Below are positions 1-9,571 of a stretch of 23,891 bases of DNA, one piece after another. The position numbers and the translations under genes are program-made. How positions within the stretch are numbered: the first letter of the stretch is position 1; the number at the start of each line of letters is the position of its first letter. The stretch spans positions 1 to 23,891 of the forward strand of contig JBHJMP010001105.1 of the NCBI GenBank assembly GCA_043381765.1, read 5' to 3'. The DNA comes from Collodictyon triciliatum (lineage: Eukaryota > CRuMs). Under the pieces are notes generated by a model that saw only the letters and a list, made by a program, of their open reading frames with translations, did not search any database and had not been told where the DNA came from.

Positions 1-20
1 TTAGATGCGTTGGTTTATGT

Positions 21-361
21 GTGCGAGAAAGAAAAAGGAAAAAGGAAAAAGGAGAAAGAAAAAGGAAAAAGGAAAAAGGAAAAAGAAAAAGAAAAAGGAA
101 AAGGAAAAGAAAAAAAGAGAAAAAGAAAAAAGAGAAAAAGAAAAAAGAAAATAAGAAAAAAGAAAATAAGAAAATAAGAAAAAAGAAAATAAGAAAAAGA
201 AAAAAGAAAAAGAAAAAAGAAAAAAGAAAAAAGAAAAAAGAAAAAAGAAAAAAGAAAAAAGAAAAAAGAAAAAAGAAAAAAGAAAAAAGGGGGAAAAAAA
301 AGGGAAAAAGAGAAAAAAGAAAAAAGGGGGGAAAAAAAAAGGGAAAAAGAGAAAAAGAGAA
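21..361. repeat. Purine-only low-complexity tract, (GAAAAA)n-like
   Basis: From about 21 to 361 the plus strand is almost wholly A and G, with runs of 3 to 9 A separated by one or more G, drifting around a GAAAAA unit. Two near-identical GGGGGAAAAAAA-type blocks occur near 288-305 and 325-342, suggesting local duplication. It ends about 60 bases before the stop codon of the minus-strand gene at 421, so that gene would transcribe it as a pyrimidine tract in its 3' flank. The open frames through it (poly-Lys on plus, poly-Phe/Ser on minus) result from the base composition and are not taken as genes. Confidence 0.95.
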
Positions 362-420
362 TCACAAATGAGCAATGGGCTGGTAAACAACGTGATTATC
401 CATCAGCGTGTGATGCAGAC

Positions 421-3400
421 CTAAACATCGCTTCGTGGCTTCCTTGCCTTGGCCAAAGTATACTTTTTGCATACGCGAGAGAACAGCGAGATGAGGTGAC
501 TCAAGAGAGCCGCAGATTCGCGTGTGTAGTGTATTGCACTCTCCTCAGCGATGGCGGGGTCGCGTAAGGTATTTGCATCAAAAAGACAACGAAGAGTCGG
601 AATGCGCGGTGTTTGGTCTTGTTCCTCCAGTATCGCACGTGCTCTGTCTGCTTTGTTTATGGCTTCGATGATTGCGGTGTTCATGGAATGGAGATGATGT
701 AAGATGAACTCAATAATGTGTTCCAGCGATTTCCCGCACGGCAGCTCTTTTCTGCGGCTGATTTCGTCCGTGGAGGTATCTTGGAATAATTTGAAGGATG
801 GATTGCTTCTACTGGATGAAGAAAGTTGGCGTATCTCCTCTCTTGAATCAATCGTTTTCTCAAGTTCTCTGAGTCTCTTTTGTTGCTCTTCTAATGGTCG
901 GTCCTTGGAGGACTTGCTGGTGTTGGTTTGAAAGATTTGCCTGGCGGGGATACGCGTTGGTATCGCATGTGTCGGGAGAGAGTAAGATCGAATAAGCTTA
1001 TCGTCTCCTACAGTATTTTCATCCAGTGACACTTTGCTTTCCCCAATAGAAGATATGGGTGACTCCATGATAAAGTCAAATGCTTTCTTCGATGGCCAAG
1101 GCTGCTGGTTGGTGCTTACTTGTAATTGAAGTAAACGTTCCACGTCTGATAAGAATGTATCTGATATGCTCTGGAAACAAAGCAAAACTTCTTTTTCGCT
1201 TGTGGGGCTTTCGATTTCAATCGAATCATAATGAGCAAAGCTTTGAGGTTCATAGTACCCCTGGCTTGCAAGATATTTGTGCATAACTAATCCGAAAGGC
1301 TTTAACCTCGACAAAAAATGATGGACTTGCAAATGTAGATTTGAAAAATTATCGCTGCGATGTACGGATTCCTTTAGTGATGCATGGATTGGTGTTCTTA
1401 ACGACTCATTCCGTGAAAGTCTCATTGAGCGGAGACTCCCACTCAGATTTTCAAAATCATCTACACTTTTCTGACTCAACTTTTTGACTAGCTCGGTTTC
1501 GTCATTACCGCGGGATCTGTTTTTGGTATAAAGGTATTACTAGATAAAGACCAGATAATAATTATAATGGCAGATATATTTCACATACATCAAATTTTCA
1601 TGGGTCTGGAAGGTATCATTTCAGAATAGAGATTACTTACCCAGTGGTCGCTGCTGGTTCAAGAGGCTTCTTTGCTGGGGTGGCTCTTGTTACAGCAGAT
1701 AATTTATCGCTCTTTGCTCTGGACATCAATTGTGGTACTTTGGATAGTGATGATTTATCTTCTACACAGCAACACCAAGGGTACTCTTTTTCAATCAATT
1801 CTAATAGCTTTGCAATAATAGAATTTGTGTTTTTCATCAGCACAGTCATTTTTTCTATCATCACGTTTTCGTCCTCCAATCCGTGGCATGGATCATCTAA
1901 ATCTTTTTTGATTTTCATATCAATAGACAATAGGTCCGACCTCAAAGGTTCGCTGGTGATTTTTCTCTCAAGGGCTGGATAAAAAGCCTTTGTGGCTTCA
2001 GATAGTTTGAATATGTCATCGAACAAATCTGAGAGAGCTATTTTCCGCATATTTCTTGAATCCTTTGTTTCTGCAATAAGGTGATATGTTCCGTGCAACT
2101 CTATTTCCTCGCGAGGCATATTCACGGACTGCTGTAGCCTTGGTGAGAACATATCAATTTTTTCTTTCCGATGCTTTGGCGGCTCAGGATATTCAGTGTT
2201 CGATGTAAACAGGGCGTCTCTTTCGATATCTGATTTTTTCTGACTAGGAGCTATGAATAAGTATCCCTCTGTTAACTCGTTTAACCAAGCCGACAATAAC
2301 CCTCTGTTGTCGGTATCTGCAAAGTCCATAGTTTCTACATCAACCAGGTTGCTGGCACCTAATGTCCGGTCGAAAGCCAATTTTTTCTGGATATCATGGG
2401 CCATCATTCTAAGGGTCGTGTTCAGTATATGGTTATTTGCATCTAGTTTCATTGTGTTTGACTCAAGATTTTGGACCATAATATCCCTTTTCAGGACACT
2501 CTCTTCCAGTTCTCTAATGCGTTTCTTGTACTGTTGAATTTCCTCCTCGACTTTAATCTTCATCTCATCGACCTGGTCGAATAAACTTTGGGACGACCGT
2601 TCAACCTCTTCCCTCTCGTTCGATAGCTGAATGTAAGATTCCAGCCAATTTTCAAGTACGATGACTAAATCCGATATGATATCAACAGAGCCTTTTCTAA
2701 GATTAGGTGGTAATCTTTCATTTAATTTTTCATGAGCCGTGAGGCATATTTTTTGAATACGCTCAATTTTTTCTTGAATAGGGCAAATGTCAGTGCCACC
2801 ATCAGATGGATTACAGGCTTTCGTATCTTCTATAAAATTTTCTATTACTCTGAATTTACATGACCAACCATTTGATGTTTCACCTTCAGGAACCTCAGTC
2901 TATTTAGGGAGAAAAGAAATTAAATGTTCATTTGAAGTCCCCTCCCCCCTTATTCGATTCGAGCGAAGGAAAGGTTTTTGTAGATTTAAGAGTTCATTTT
3001 AAGTTATTAATTTCAGGATGGCTATGTATACCGTTTAATATATATAAAGGGTACCTGAAGTGCGATATCTTTGACAACAAGGTGGTATAACCGATCAAGT
3101 TCCTGGAGCATATATGCTTTTTCATCGCTTGCTGCGTTGGGATTAAGAATGTCTTGGTCTTGAGTTTCGTTGTACGACAATTTCTTTGATTTATGGTTCG
3201 ATATCACAGGAGATTTTAAATTCTGAGTATGTGTACGTAGGGAAACACTTGATTTTTCACGACCAGTTTCTTCGTTGCTATGCTCGCTTGATTTAAGAGG
3301 GCTTCTCCCTCCACCTAAATGGCTGGAAATCCCTCTGAGTCTAGTATTTTCATTCAAGATACTTTCAATGTGCCTTTCCAATTCAACATTTTTTCTTTGG

Positions 3401-5500
3401 AATTTTTCTATTATTAAACATTTTTTCGTGTATTCATCCTTCTGAAGTCGGTAATGATCCAAGAGTGAAAGAAATAAGACATCAAATGTGTGCAGAATTA
3501 GGTTAGCATCATGTACAAGTTTTCTTGCATTCGAGGACGTGGGCTCTGAAAGTATAGGTCGTCCTCCATCTGATTGAACGATTGAACGGACTGATGCAAT
3601 TTTCTCATTAATAGATTGCAAGATGACATCCATGACCCCTTTGACCTCGTGTAACTCAATTCGGACCGTATCTAATTCTGCCTCAAGTATTCTACTATTC
3701 TCATAAAACTGCGATTCCATTTCATCCTTGGCTTGAATCTGACCTTGGCATTCCCTAGACTTCTCTGCCATGTGCAAATGGGATGCTGTGTCTCTTTCCT
3801 TCATCCCTTCGATTATAGATTCCATCGTACAATTCGATTGACGCAACCGTTGCATCTGGTGTTTCACAGGGGTAATCAGATGGCTTCATTTTTCCGCAAT
3901 TTTTTCGAGAAAAAAATTACCTGCACAAAGTTTTCCTCAACGAGCATGTGGAATTTCTCCATAATGTTTAGTGCATATTCACTTTCATTATACGTTTGAG
4001 TGGGCAGCCCAGCAATAGATCCACTAAGCTTTGACGTTGCAGATACAATCAACTCTTTTAATTGCATTCGTTCATATTCCATTTGGCTGTAATACTGTAA
4101 ATAGGATTGTTTTAATATAAAATTAAATAAAAAATTAAGACTTTTGAGCCTCTCTATACTTTATTTTTAAGGATGTACTTTTAGGGCAGGAATGCTTATG
4201 GGCAGGTTTTCGGCAGCTTTCTTCATGTTTTCTAAAGTAAAATTACTTATGAATAAATTAAGTATCGGGTAAATAGTATTACATAATAATATTTCCAATC
4301 GAATAAAGGAAAAAAAACATAATAATATTTCCATGTGTATATTACTGATATGTTGGATGATAACTTCGATGCGATCGACTTGAATTGTATGGTCCATAAC
4401 TGAATAACCATGAAGCTCTCGAATAGGATTGTCCAATTTAAGGTATTGCAATATCTCATAGATGAGTTGCATATTAGAGGCAGACAACTCCCTAGATAAT
4501 AGAATAGATGAGTTATTCGATTTTTATTGGATTTATTTGCAGGAAAAATGGATATTGTGACGATTGTGATTACAAATAATCTGCGTTTAATCTTGCAAAG
4601 TCATCTAAAACTCTTGAAACTTGTATTTTGAGATGTTGAAGTAGTTCTGGGACATTTCCATGATCAATTTCGAATTCTGGCACAGAACTAGGTGAATTGG
4701 TTTTTGGGTGTAGGAGATAGATCCTCTTTATCTGCTCAATCACATCAGAGAGTCCCTTCCCAACAGCTTCGTTTGAGGGAGATAGTTCATTTTGAGGACC
4801 AATCCATGCGTTTGTTTCTGCCTGCACCTAAAATCCCATTCAGATAATCAATACAGCGCTTCATTAATGTATAGATATTGAGACATACAGATTATAGGCG
4901 TACCTGAATTGATTCTTCGAAATCCAAACCCTCTCCCTGCTCTTGCAAACTCAATTGTTTGCCTACTTTATTGTGAGCCTGGTGAACCTTTTTAATCGCC
5001 AGGGAGGTCGAGGTAATGTTTTGAGCAGTAGGGGTGTGAGTCGGTAATCTATTTGGCTTCAAGATTGCAATCAACGAATCATGACTATTTTCCATGCTAA
5101 TGTCATCAGTTCCAACATCACCGGTATCATCCTCATCACTGCCATAACCCTTCCCTTGCATTGTAGCGATGCTATCCCATGAAACATCATCTTTACTGTG
5201 CTCTGTCATCCGCCCCTGACTTTGTATATCTTCTGCGAAGTTCATAGCCTCTTGCAGACTCTCTCCTGTACGCACTAATCCTTCTCGCCCAGAAAGTAGC
5301 AGGCCATTCAAGCCGTGTGGCTGAGAAAGGCCCACTCCCGTTTTCTTCTTGATTATCGCCGCCTTTGCCCTCTCAGCTGGCCCATGTGGACTGACTTGAC
5401 GCTCAGCCTTAGTACTCTGACCCGACAAAGCGAACAGAAAGGACTCCTCGTGGCTGGGGAGTGGCCGGTGGTGACGGAAACGACTGCGCTGCGGTTCCAT
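421..5500 (-). CDS. Unrecognised ~1,459-residue helical/coiled-coil protein, 8 exons
   Basis: Eight exons join in phase without a stop: 5500-4904, 4827-4574, 4491-4346, 4231-4179, 4094-3921, 3855-3055, 2899-1641 and 1516-421 (stop TAG at 421). All introns are GT-AG and 65-155 nt long. I start at the ATG at 5500; the frame stays open upstream to 5551, so a spliced upstream exon is possible. I recognise no family. Residues 1-200 are Ser/Thr/acid-rich and look disordered. The rest is mostly amphipathic helix with heptad-like stretches (for example exon 6, and the start of exon 7 around VEEEIQQYKKRIRELEESV) separated by Pro-containing loops. No signal peptide or membrane segment is evident. It is divergent with the RING/NHL gene and may share its promoter region. 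A cytoskeletal or scaffold role is a guess. The exon structure is well supported by phase; the function is unknown. Confidence 0.82.
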
Positions 5501-5575
5501 ACTAACCAAAGTCTGTGGATCGTCAACAGCAGCAGCAGGGCGTGAATGTCCCTACCAGAGGATCAAGGGCGATGT

Positions 5576-5893
5576 AAGAAGAAAAGTAAAAAAAGTAAAA
5601 AAAGAAAAAAAGAAAAAAAGAAAAAAAGAAGAAAAGAAGAAAAGAAAAAAAGAAAAAAANNNNNNNNNNNNNNNNNNNNNNNNNAAAAAAGAAAAAAAGA
5701 AAAAAGAAAAAAAGAAAAAAAGAAAAAAAGAAAAAAAGAAAAAAGGAAAAAGGAAAAAGAAAAAAGGAAAAAGAAAAAAGGAAAAAAAGAAAAAAGGAAA
5801 AAAAGAAAAAAGAAAAAAAGAAAAAAAGAAGAAAAGAAGGAAAGAAGGAAAGAAGGAAAGCAGGAAAGAAGGAAAGAAGAAAAGAAGGAAAGT
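5576..5893. repeat. Second purine-only tract, GAAAAA/GAAAAAAA units then GGAAA units
   Basis: The plus strand is almost pure A and G from about 5576 to 5893, interrupted by the N run at 5660-5684. The left part is dominated by 8-base AAAAAAAG units. The right part shifts to GAAAAAAGGAAA and finally to repeated AAGGAAAG units near 5838-5890. The composition matches the tract at 21-361, and the purine strand is the same one. The gap within it is probably an assembly failure on the repeat. Confidence 0.93.
5660..5684. other. Assembly gap (25 N)
   Basis: Twenty-five Ns lie inside the purine tract. The true length is probably unknown. Translations that run through it carry no information. Confidence 0.99.
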
Positions 5894-5953
5894 GAGCAGC
5901 AGAGTTTTCACAGCCATCCTAGAGGCAGAACGCAGCCCAACACCACAGAGCCG

Positions 5954-8743
5954 ATGGCCGAGGCGACGATAGACTCGTGTCCCATCTGCCTCGAGTCCAT
6001 GCAAAGACCCAAGCAGCTGCAATGCGGCCACGTCTTCTGCGGCAACTGCCTGCTGCTCTTCACATGCGCTTTGGTGGATGCACAGGACAGAGCGAGTACA
6101 GAAGCACCGTACAGACAAACAAAGCCGCCACCAGACGAGAAAGCCGAGTCTGGGTCGATTCGCTGTCCATTGTGCCGTGCATGGCACTCTGGCGACCGGG
6201 CCTATTTGGCAGCACCCGACACAAGCGACGAGATGAAATCAGCCTACCACACTCCAGAACGCCGAAGCTCGTCTCTGCGCGAGCTGCAGCAGGGCGATAT
6301 AACGTGCGAGGCTGACGAGTGCCACGCAGAGGCTGCCTTCTTCTGCCAGAAGGGCTGTGGAAGGATGTGCGCACATTGCTACGAGACTCATCAAAGCATT
6401 CCCCTGACAAAAAAGCACATCGTGGTGTGAGTATCCAAATGCGACCTTGCGTCGCAACAGCATCCTGTTTTCCTTCTCGTGGTTTTATTCTTGCTTTACA
6501 ATGATTTTGCTTATGGAAACCGGAAATCAAACTTAGACGTGGCATATTTTTTTTTTTTTTTACTATTTTATCGTTTATCATATTCCAATTAAAAAAATAA
6601 TTAATCATATGACAACTTAATTTTTAAAATTAGGAGCATATGTCATGAATGTTATTTTCCCACTTAATGCGAACTCAATAGCCAACTTTTTCTTCTTTTA
6701 TGTATTACCATACGGTTTACCTTATTTTACGACATTTTACCTTATATATTATTTTGTTCAGTTTTTTCCCTATAAAATTGATTTATTTCGATTCCAAACA
6801 AACAATTTCTTGAAGCGTTACATGGATGAGTAGAAAACATAATAAGGTGAATGATTAATCCCAACTATGCAGGCCAGTTCAGAATAACGAGAGGGACACG
6901 GAGAGCATTCAAATTCCTTGCTCCAAGCACTCGGATGTTGGCTCTAAAATGGTTTGTTTCGAATGTCCGTGCCTTCCATTCAAGTGCGATAAGTGTTGTC
7001 TTGAAGATAAACGACACACGCATCACTCATTTTGTGAATCTCTCGAGATATTGCAAAAAGACTTGGTTATCATCAATGCCTCTATCGCAGCGAAGTTTGA
7101 AAAAGTGCAAGCATCAATCCTAGCTTCCTACGAATTAATCGAAAGGGTGAGAAGAAGGAAATATTGCAGTATTTTAGTTTTTTTTTTATATATATCATCA
7201 TATGATATAGTGGCAAAAGACGCTTGGCTGGAACAAAAATTCTAAAATTATGTATTTTCATGGATTTTGATCGCTTTGCTCGATTATAAATCGATTTAAT
7301 ATACTAACATTTCTTTCCTCCTTTTCTTTTCTTTCCTTTGCTTTTTTTAAAAAAATTAACAGAGTTCTGACCAAACAGAGGCGATTAAAGGAGAAATACG
7401 ACCATGCATTGATATATACCGCAAAAACCTCACATTGATAGAAGAGGCCCTTCTGGAAAAGGTTGCAACATATATCCTTTATTGCTTTTCGAAAAGATGA
7501 TTGCTCATGATAGAAATATAACGTCCCATGATTCTAACAATGCTTTGTAACGCTACAGGTGGACAACATGAATTTAGCCAAAATCAAACCCATCGAGTTA
7601 CAATTATCAGATTTGTTTTTCCAAAAAACACAGATGGAGTTTGGCCTAGCTCTTACCAGGGATTCACTTTCCTTCAAGAGGGCAGAGAATGTTCTTGTCC
7701 ATAGAAAGTATGCTTATGAGTTTTTGCGCTCATTGGACAATAGAGAGCTAGATTTAAGTCTTCCAGAACTGGGCGAGATTCAATTCAACAAACAGCCGAG
7801 TGTTCATCTTTACTTGAACCCCCCTACATCAGACCTTGAATCCAAACTTGATTGGGTTCGTTGGAAATCAAAGAACCAACCAATTGACCGAAACTTGCAT
7901 TCCATCGTCAACATGAAAAAGAAAGTTGGAACTGCGGGTGGAGGCTCTGGTCAATTACAATTCCGATGCCCATGGGGGGTTGCCAGGCATCCCATTACTG
8001 GCAATCTATATGTCATCGAAAGCGGAAACCACCGGATTCAAGTACTCACCCCAGAACTTGAGTATGTGTCTTCCTATGAGGGAAAAGGTGCCGAAAGGGA
8101 TACTTTACACGGGCCCATATCCCTGGCCATCTCCGACGATGGCATTATCGCAGTGGTTGATTACTGCAACGATAGAGTTCAGATACTGGATTCAAACTTT
8201 CAGTTGGTTCTGTCCCTGGGTGGTAAAGGGAGCCAAGACATGCTCTTTTCAGACTTGTGCCACGCCATCTTTGACCACGATGGAAACCTGTATGTTTCAG
8301 ACCGCGGTCGATGTGACATACAAAAGTTTAACAAAGATGGTGTTGTTGTGACCAAGTTTGGGGGACCAGATTCAGCAGGAGATGCTGCCATAGGCCAGCC
8401 AGACGACCTACTTCTGACTGATGATAATGAAATATGTGTACTCTCCTATGGTGGTGACATGCTTCGCTTTTTTCAAACTGATGGGACTTTCATCAGGCGA
8501 GTGCCAATCCAGCCCGTCAGTAGCTATTGCAATCTCGCAAGAGGACCCCAGGATATCATACTTGTGAGTGACTATGGAAACCACAAAATTATTTTCTACA
8601 CAAAGTCTGGGACTTTGATAAAGGAGATTGGGACGAATGGTGACGGTGATGGTGAATTCCAAAATCCTACGGGCATTGTTTTTGGCCCGACAAACCTGCT
8701 CTATGTTTGTGATAGTTGGAACCACCGGATTCAGGTTTTTTAA
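5954..8743 (+). CDS. TRIM-NHL-like protein: RING, B-box1, B-box2, coiled coil, six NHL repeats
   Basis: Four exons (5954-6426, 6873-7146, 7363-7461, 7559-8743) give a complete 676-residue protein; introns are GT-AG. The start is the ATG just before the RING finger. RING: C9-x2-C12, C24-x-H26, C29-x2-C32, then after a long 38-residue insert C71-x2-C74. B-box1 spans about 118-155 (C118, C123, C131, C139, C142, H146, H155). B-box2 spans about 174-209 (C174-x2-H177, C186, C189, C196, C199, H206, H209). A helical coiled-coil stretch covers about 210-400. Six NHL blades fill about 404-676, with hallmarks such as GNLYVIESGNHRIQV in blade 1 and LLYVCDSWNHRIQVF as the last residues. By family knowledge the RING is a ubiquitin E3 module and the propeller binds RNA or protein; the substrate is unknown. 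The family call is secure; orthology to a named animal TRIM is not claimed. Confidence 0.93.
6427..6872 (+). other. Long first intron of the TRIM-NHL gene
   Basis: This 446-nt intron has donor GTGAGT and acceptor TATGCAG. It is much more AT-rich than the flanking exons and contains a T run near 6548-6562. It splits the third codon after the last His of B-box1 (phase 2). The in-frame stop TGA directly after the exon end shows that splicing is required. Open frames inside it (for example 6645-6833) are AT-rich and unrecognisable. Confidence 0.85.
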
Positions 8744-8822
8744 ACACGATGAACGATGCCCGACCAAGTATCTTAAAATTTCGTGGTTGCATGAGACAAA
8801 ATTAATGGATTGAAAACATATC

Positions 8823-8828
8823 AATAAA
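8823..8828 (+). terminator. Candidate polyadenylation signal AATAAA
   Basis: A canonical AATAAA lies 80 bases after the TAA stop of the TRIM-NHL gene, in AT-rich sequence. The position suits a 3' end signal, but the hexamer is common by chance at this base composition. Confidence 0.4.
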
Positions 8829-9445
8829 ATAATTATAATAAGATACGCTCTTGTACCAAAAACCCTCTTAGATGGGTATTTCAGATCTGGTAAATTTTTA
8901 CATCTGTCTCCTTTGATAACCACACTCGAATTGCAAGAAAAAACTTTATAGCCTCAATTATTATTTTTGTTATTGATATTGTTATTTACCTCGATGACAG
9001 TTTTGTTTTAACCATGTCACCTTCACAAATTTTCAGTCAAACATTTTTGTGGATTGCTATGCATTTAATATTCACTCAAACAAGCGGAATATTCTAATTT
9101 GGTGATTACCACTGCCACTGCCAGAGTTCTTGGCTCAGCCTAATCACATACCAGGAGGCGCTCAGAAAAGATATTATTAGGTGAGTATTTCGATGGTACA
9201 CGAAACCTGTGAACGATGCGGTTTCTATTGCTATGACATAAACACAAATTTGATGCAATAATGCAAAACCTTTTCCTCATCCCTACCTCCTCTTCCCGCA
9301 ACTTGCTCCTTCTCCATATTATACCCTCGCCACACTGACTCAGACTAATTGATTTATCTTTCCCACGTATCTACTAAGTCGCTTTCTCTAACAAATATGT
9401 TTCTGTCACTCTGTATTCCCCATTCGTAATTCCTTCAATTGCAAC

Positions 9446-9571
9446 ATGCACTCTTCGTTATTACTTGATTCGAGACGTTTGCGCTATTTATCTCAATCAG
9501 AACTCATGCGCTCATGGAAAGTCTGCTCATCAGCAGCTCGCATCTGCGACCTTGACCTCATTGACTCATAA
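9446..9571 (+). pseudogene. Short F-box-like open frame, possibly a remnant
   Basis: ATG at 9446 to TAA at 9569-9571 encodes 41 residues. The middle (LRYLSQSELMRSWKVCSS) has the spacing of an F-box core: a Leu-rich helix, a Ser-x-x-x-Leu turn, then a Val-Cys near the end. F-boxes are normally about 45 residues and fused to a substrate-binding domain. Here the frame stops at once, and no GT donor just before the stop would rescue it. It may be a decayed gene or chance similarity. Confidence 0.25.

Larger units (their letters stand above)
5501..5953. promoter_or_regulatory. Divergent intergenic region between the two left-hand genes
   Basis: This is the whole space between the ATG of the minus-strand coiled-coil gene (5500) and the ATG of the plus-strand RING/NHL gene (5954). 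Both promoters must lie here unless upstream noncoding exons exist. I see no clear TATA box. Most of it is purine tract with an assembly gap. The proximal 60-75 bases on each side have mixed composition and are the likeliest core-promoter or 5'UTR sequence. Confidence 0.5.

Noticed and set aside
1-390. Open frames of 116-129 codons on both strands, rich in Lys/Arg/Glu or Phe/Ser/Leu
   Set aside because: They result entirely from the A/G repeat, in which stop codons are rare; no domain and no support from flanking unique sequence.
5546-5953. A Lys-rich N-terminal extension of the RING/NHL protein beginning at 5546
   Set aside because: It is in frame with the RING only through the repeat and a 25-base gap of unknown size (25 is not a multiple of 3). 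The ATG at 5954 gives a normal TRIM-like N-terminus.
5552-6608. Minus-strand open frames of 182-211 codons opposite the RING exon
   Set aside because: They are shadows of the GC-rich RING/B-box exon and the repeat; no recognisable domain, and the plus strand has complete zinc-finger motifs.
8408-8923. 171-codon minus-strand frame opposite the NHL exon
   Set aside because: It lies antisense to the NHL propeller, whose plus-strand motifs are unambiguous.
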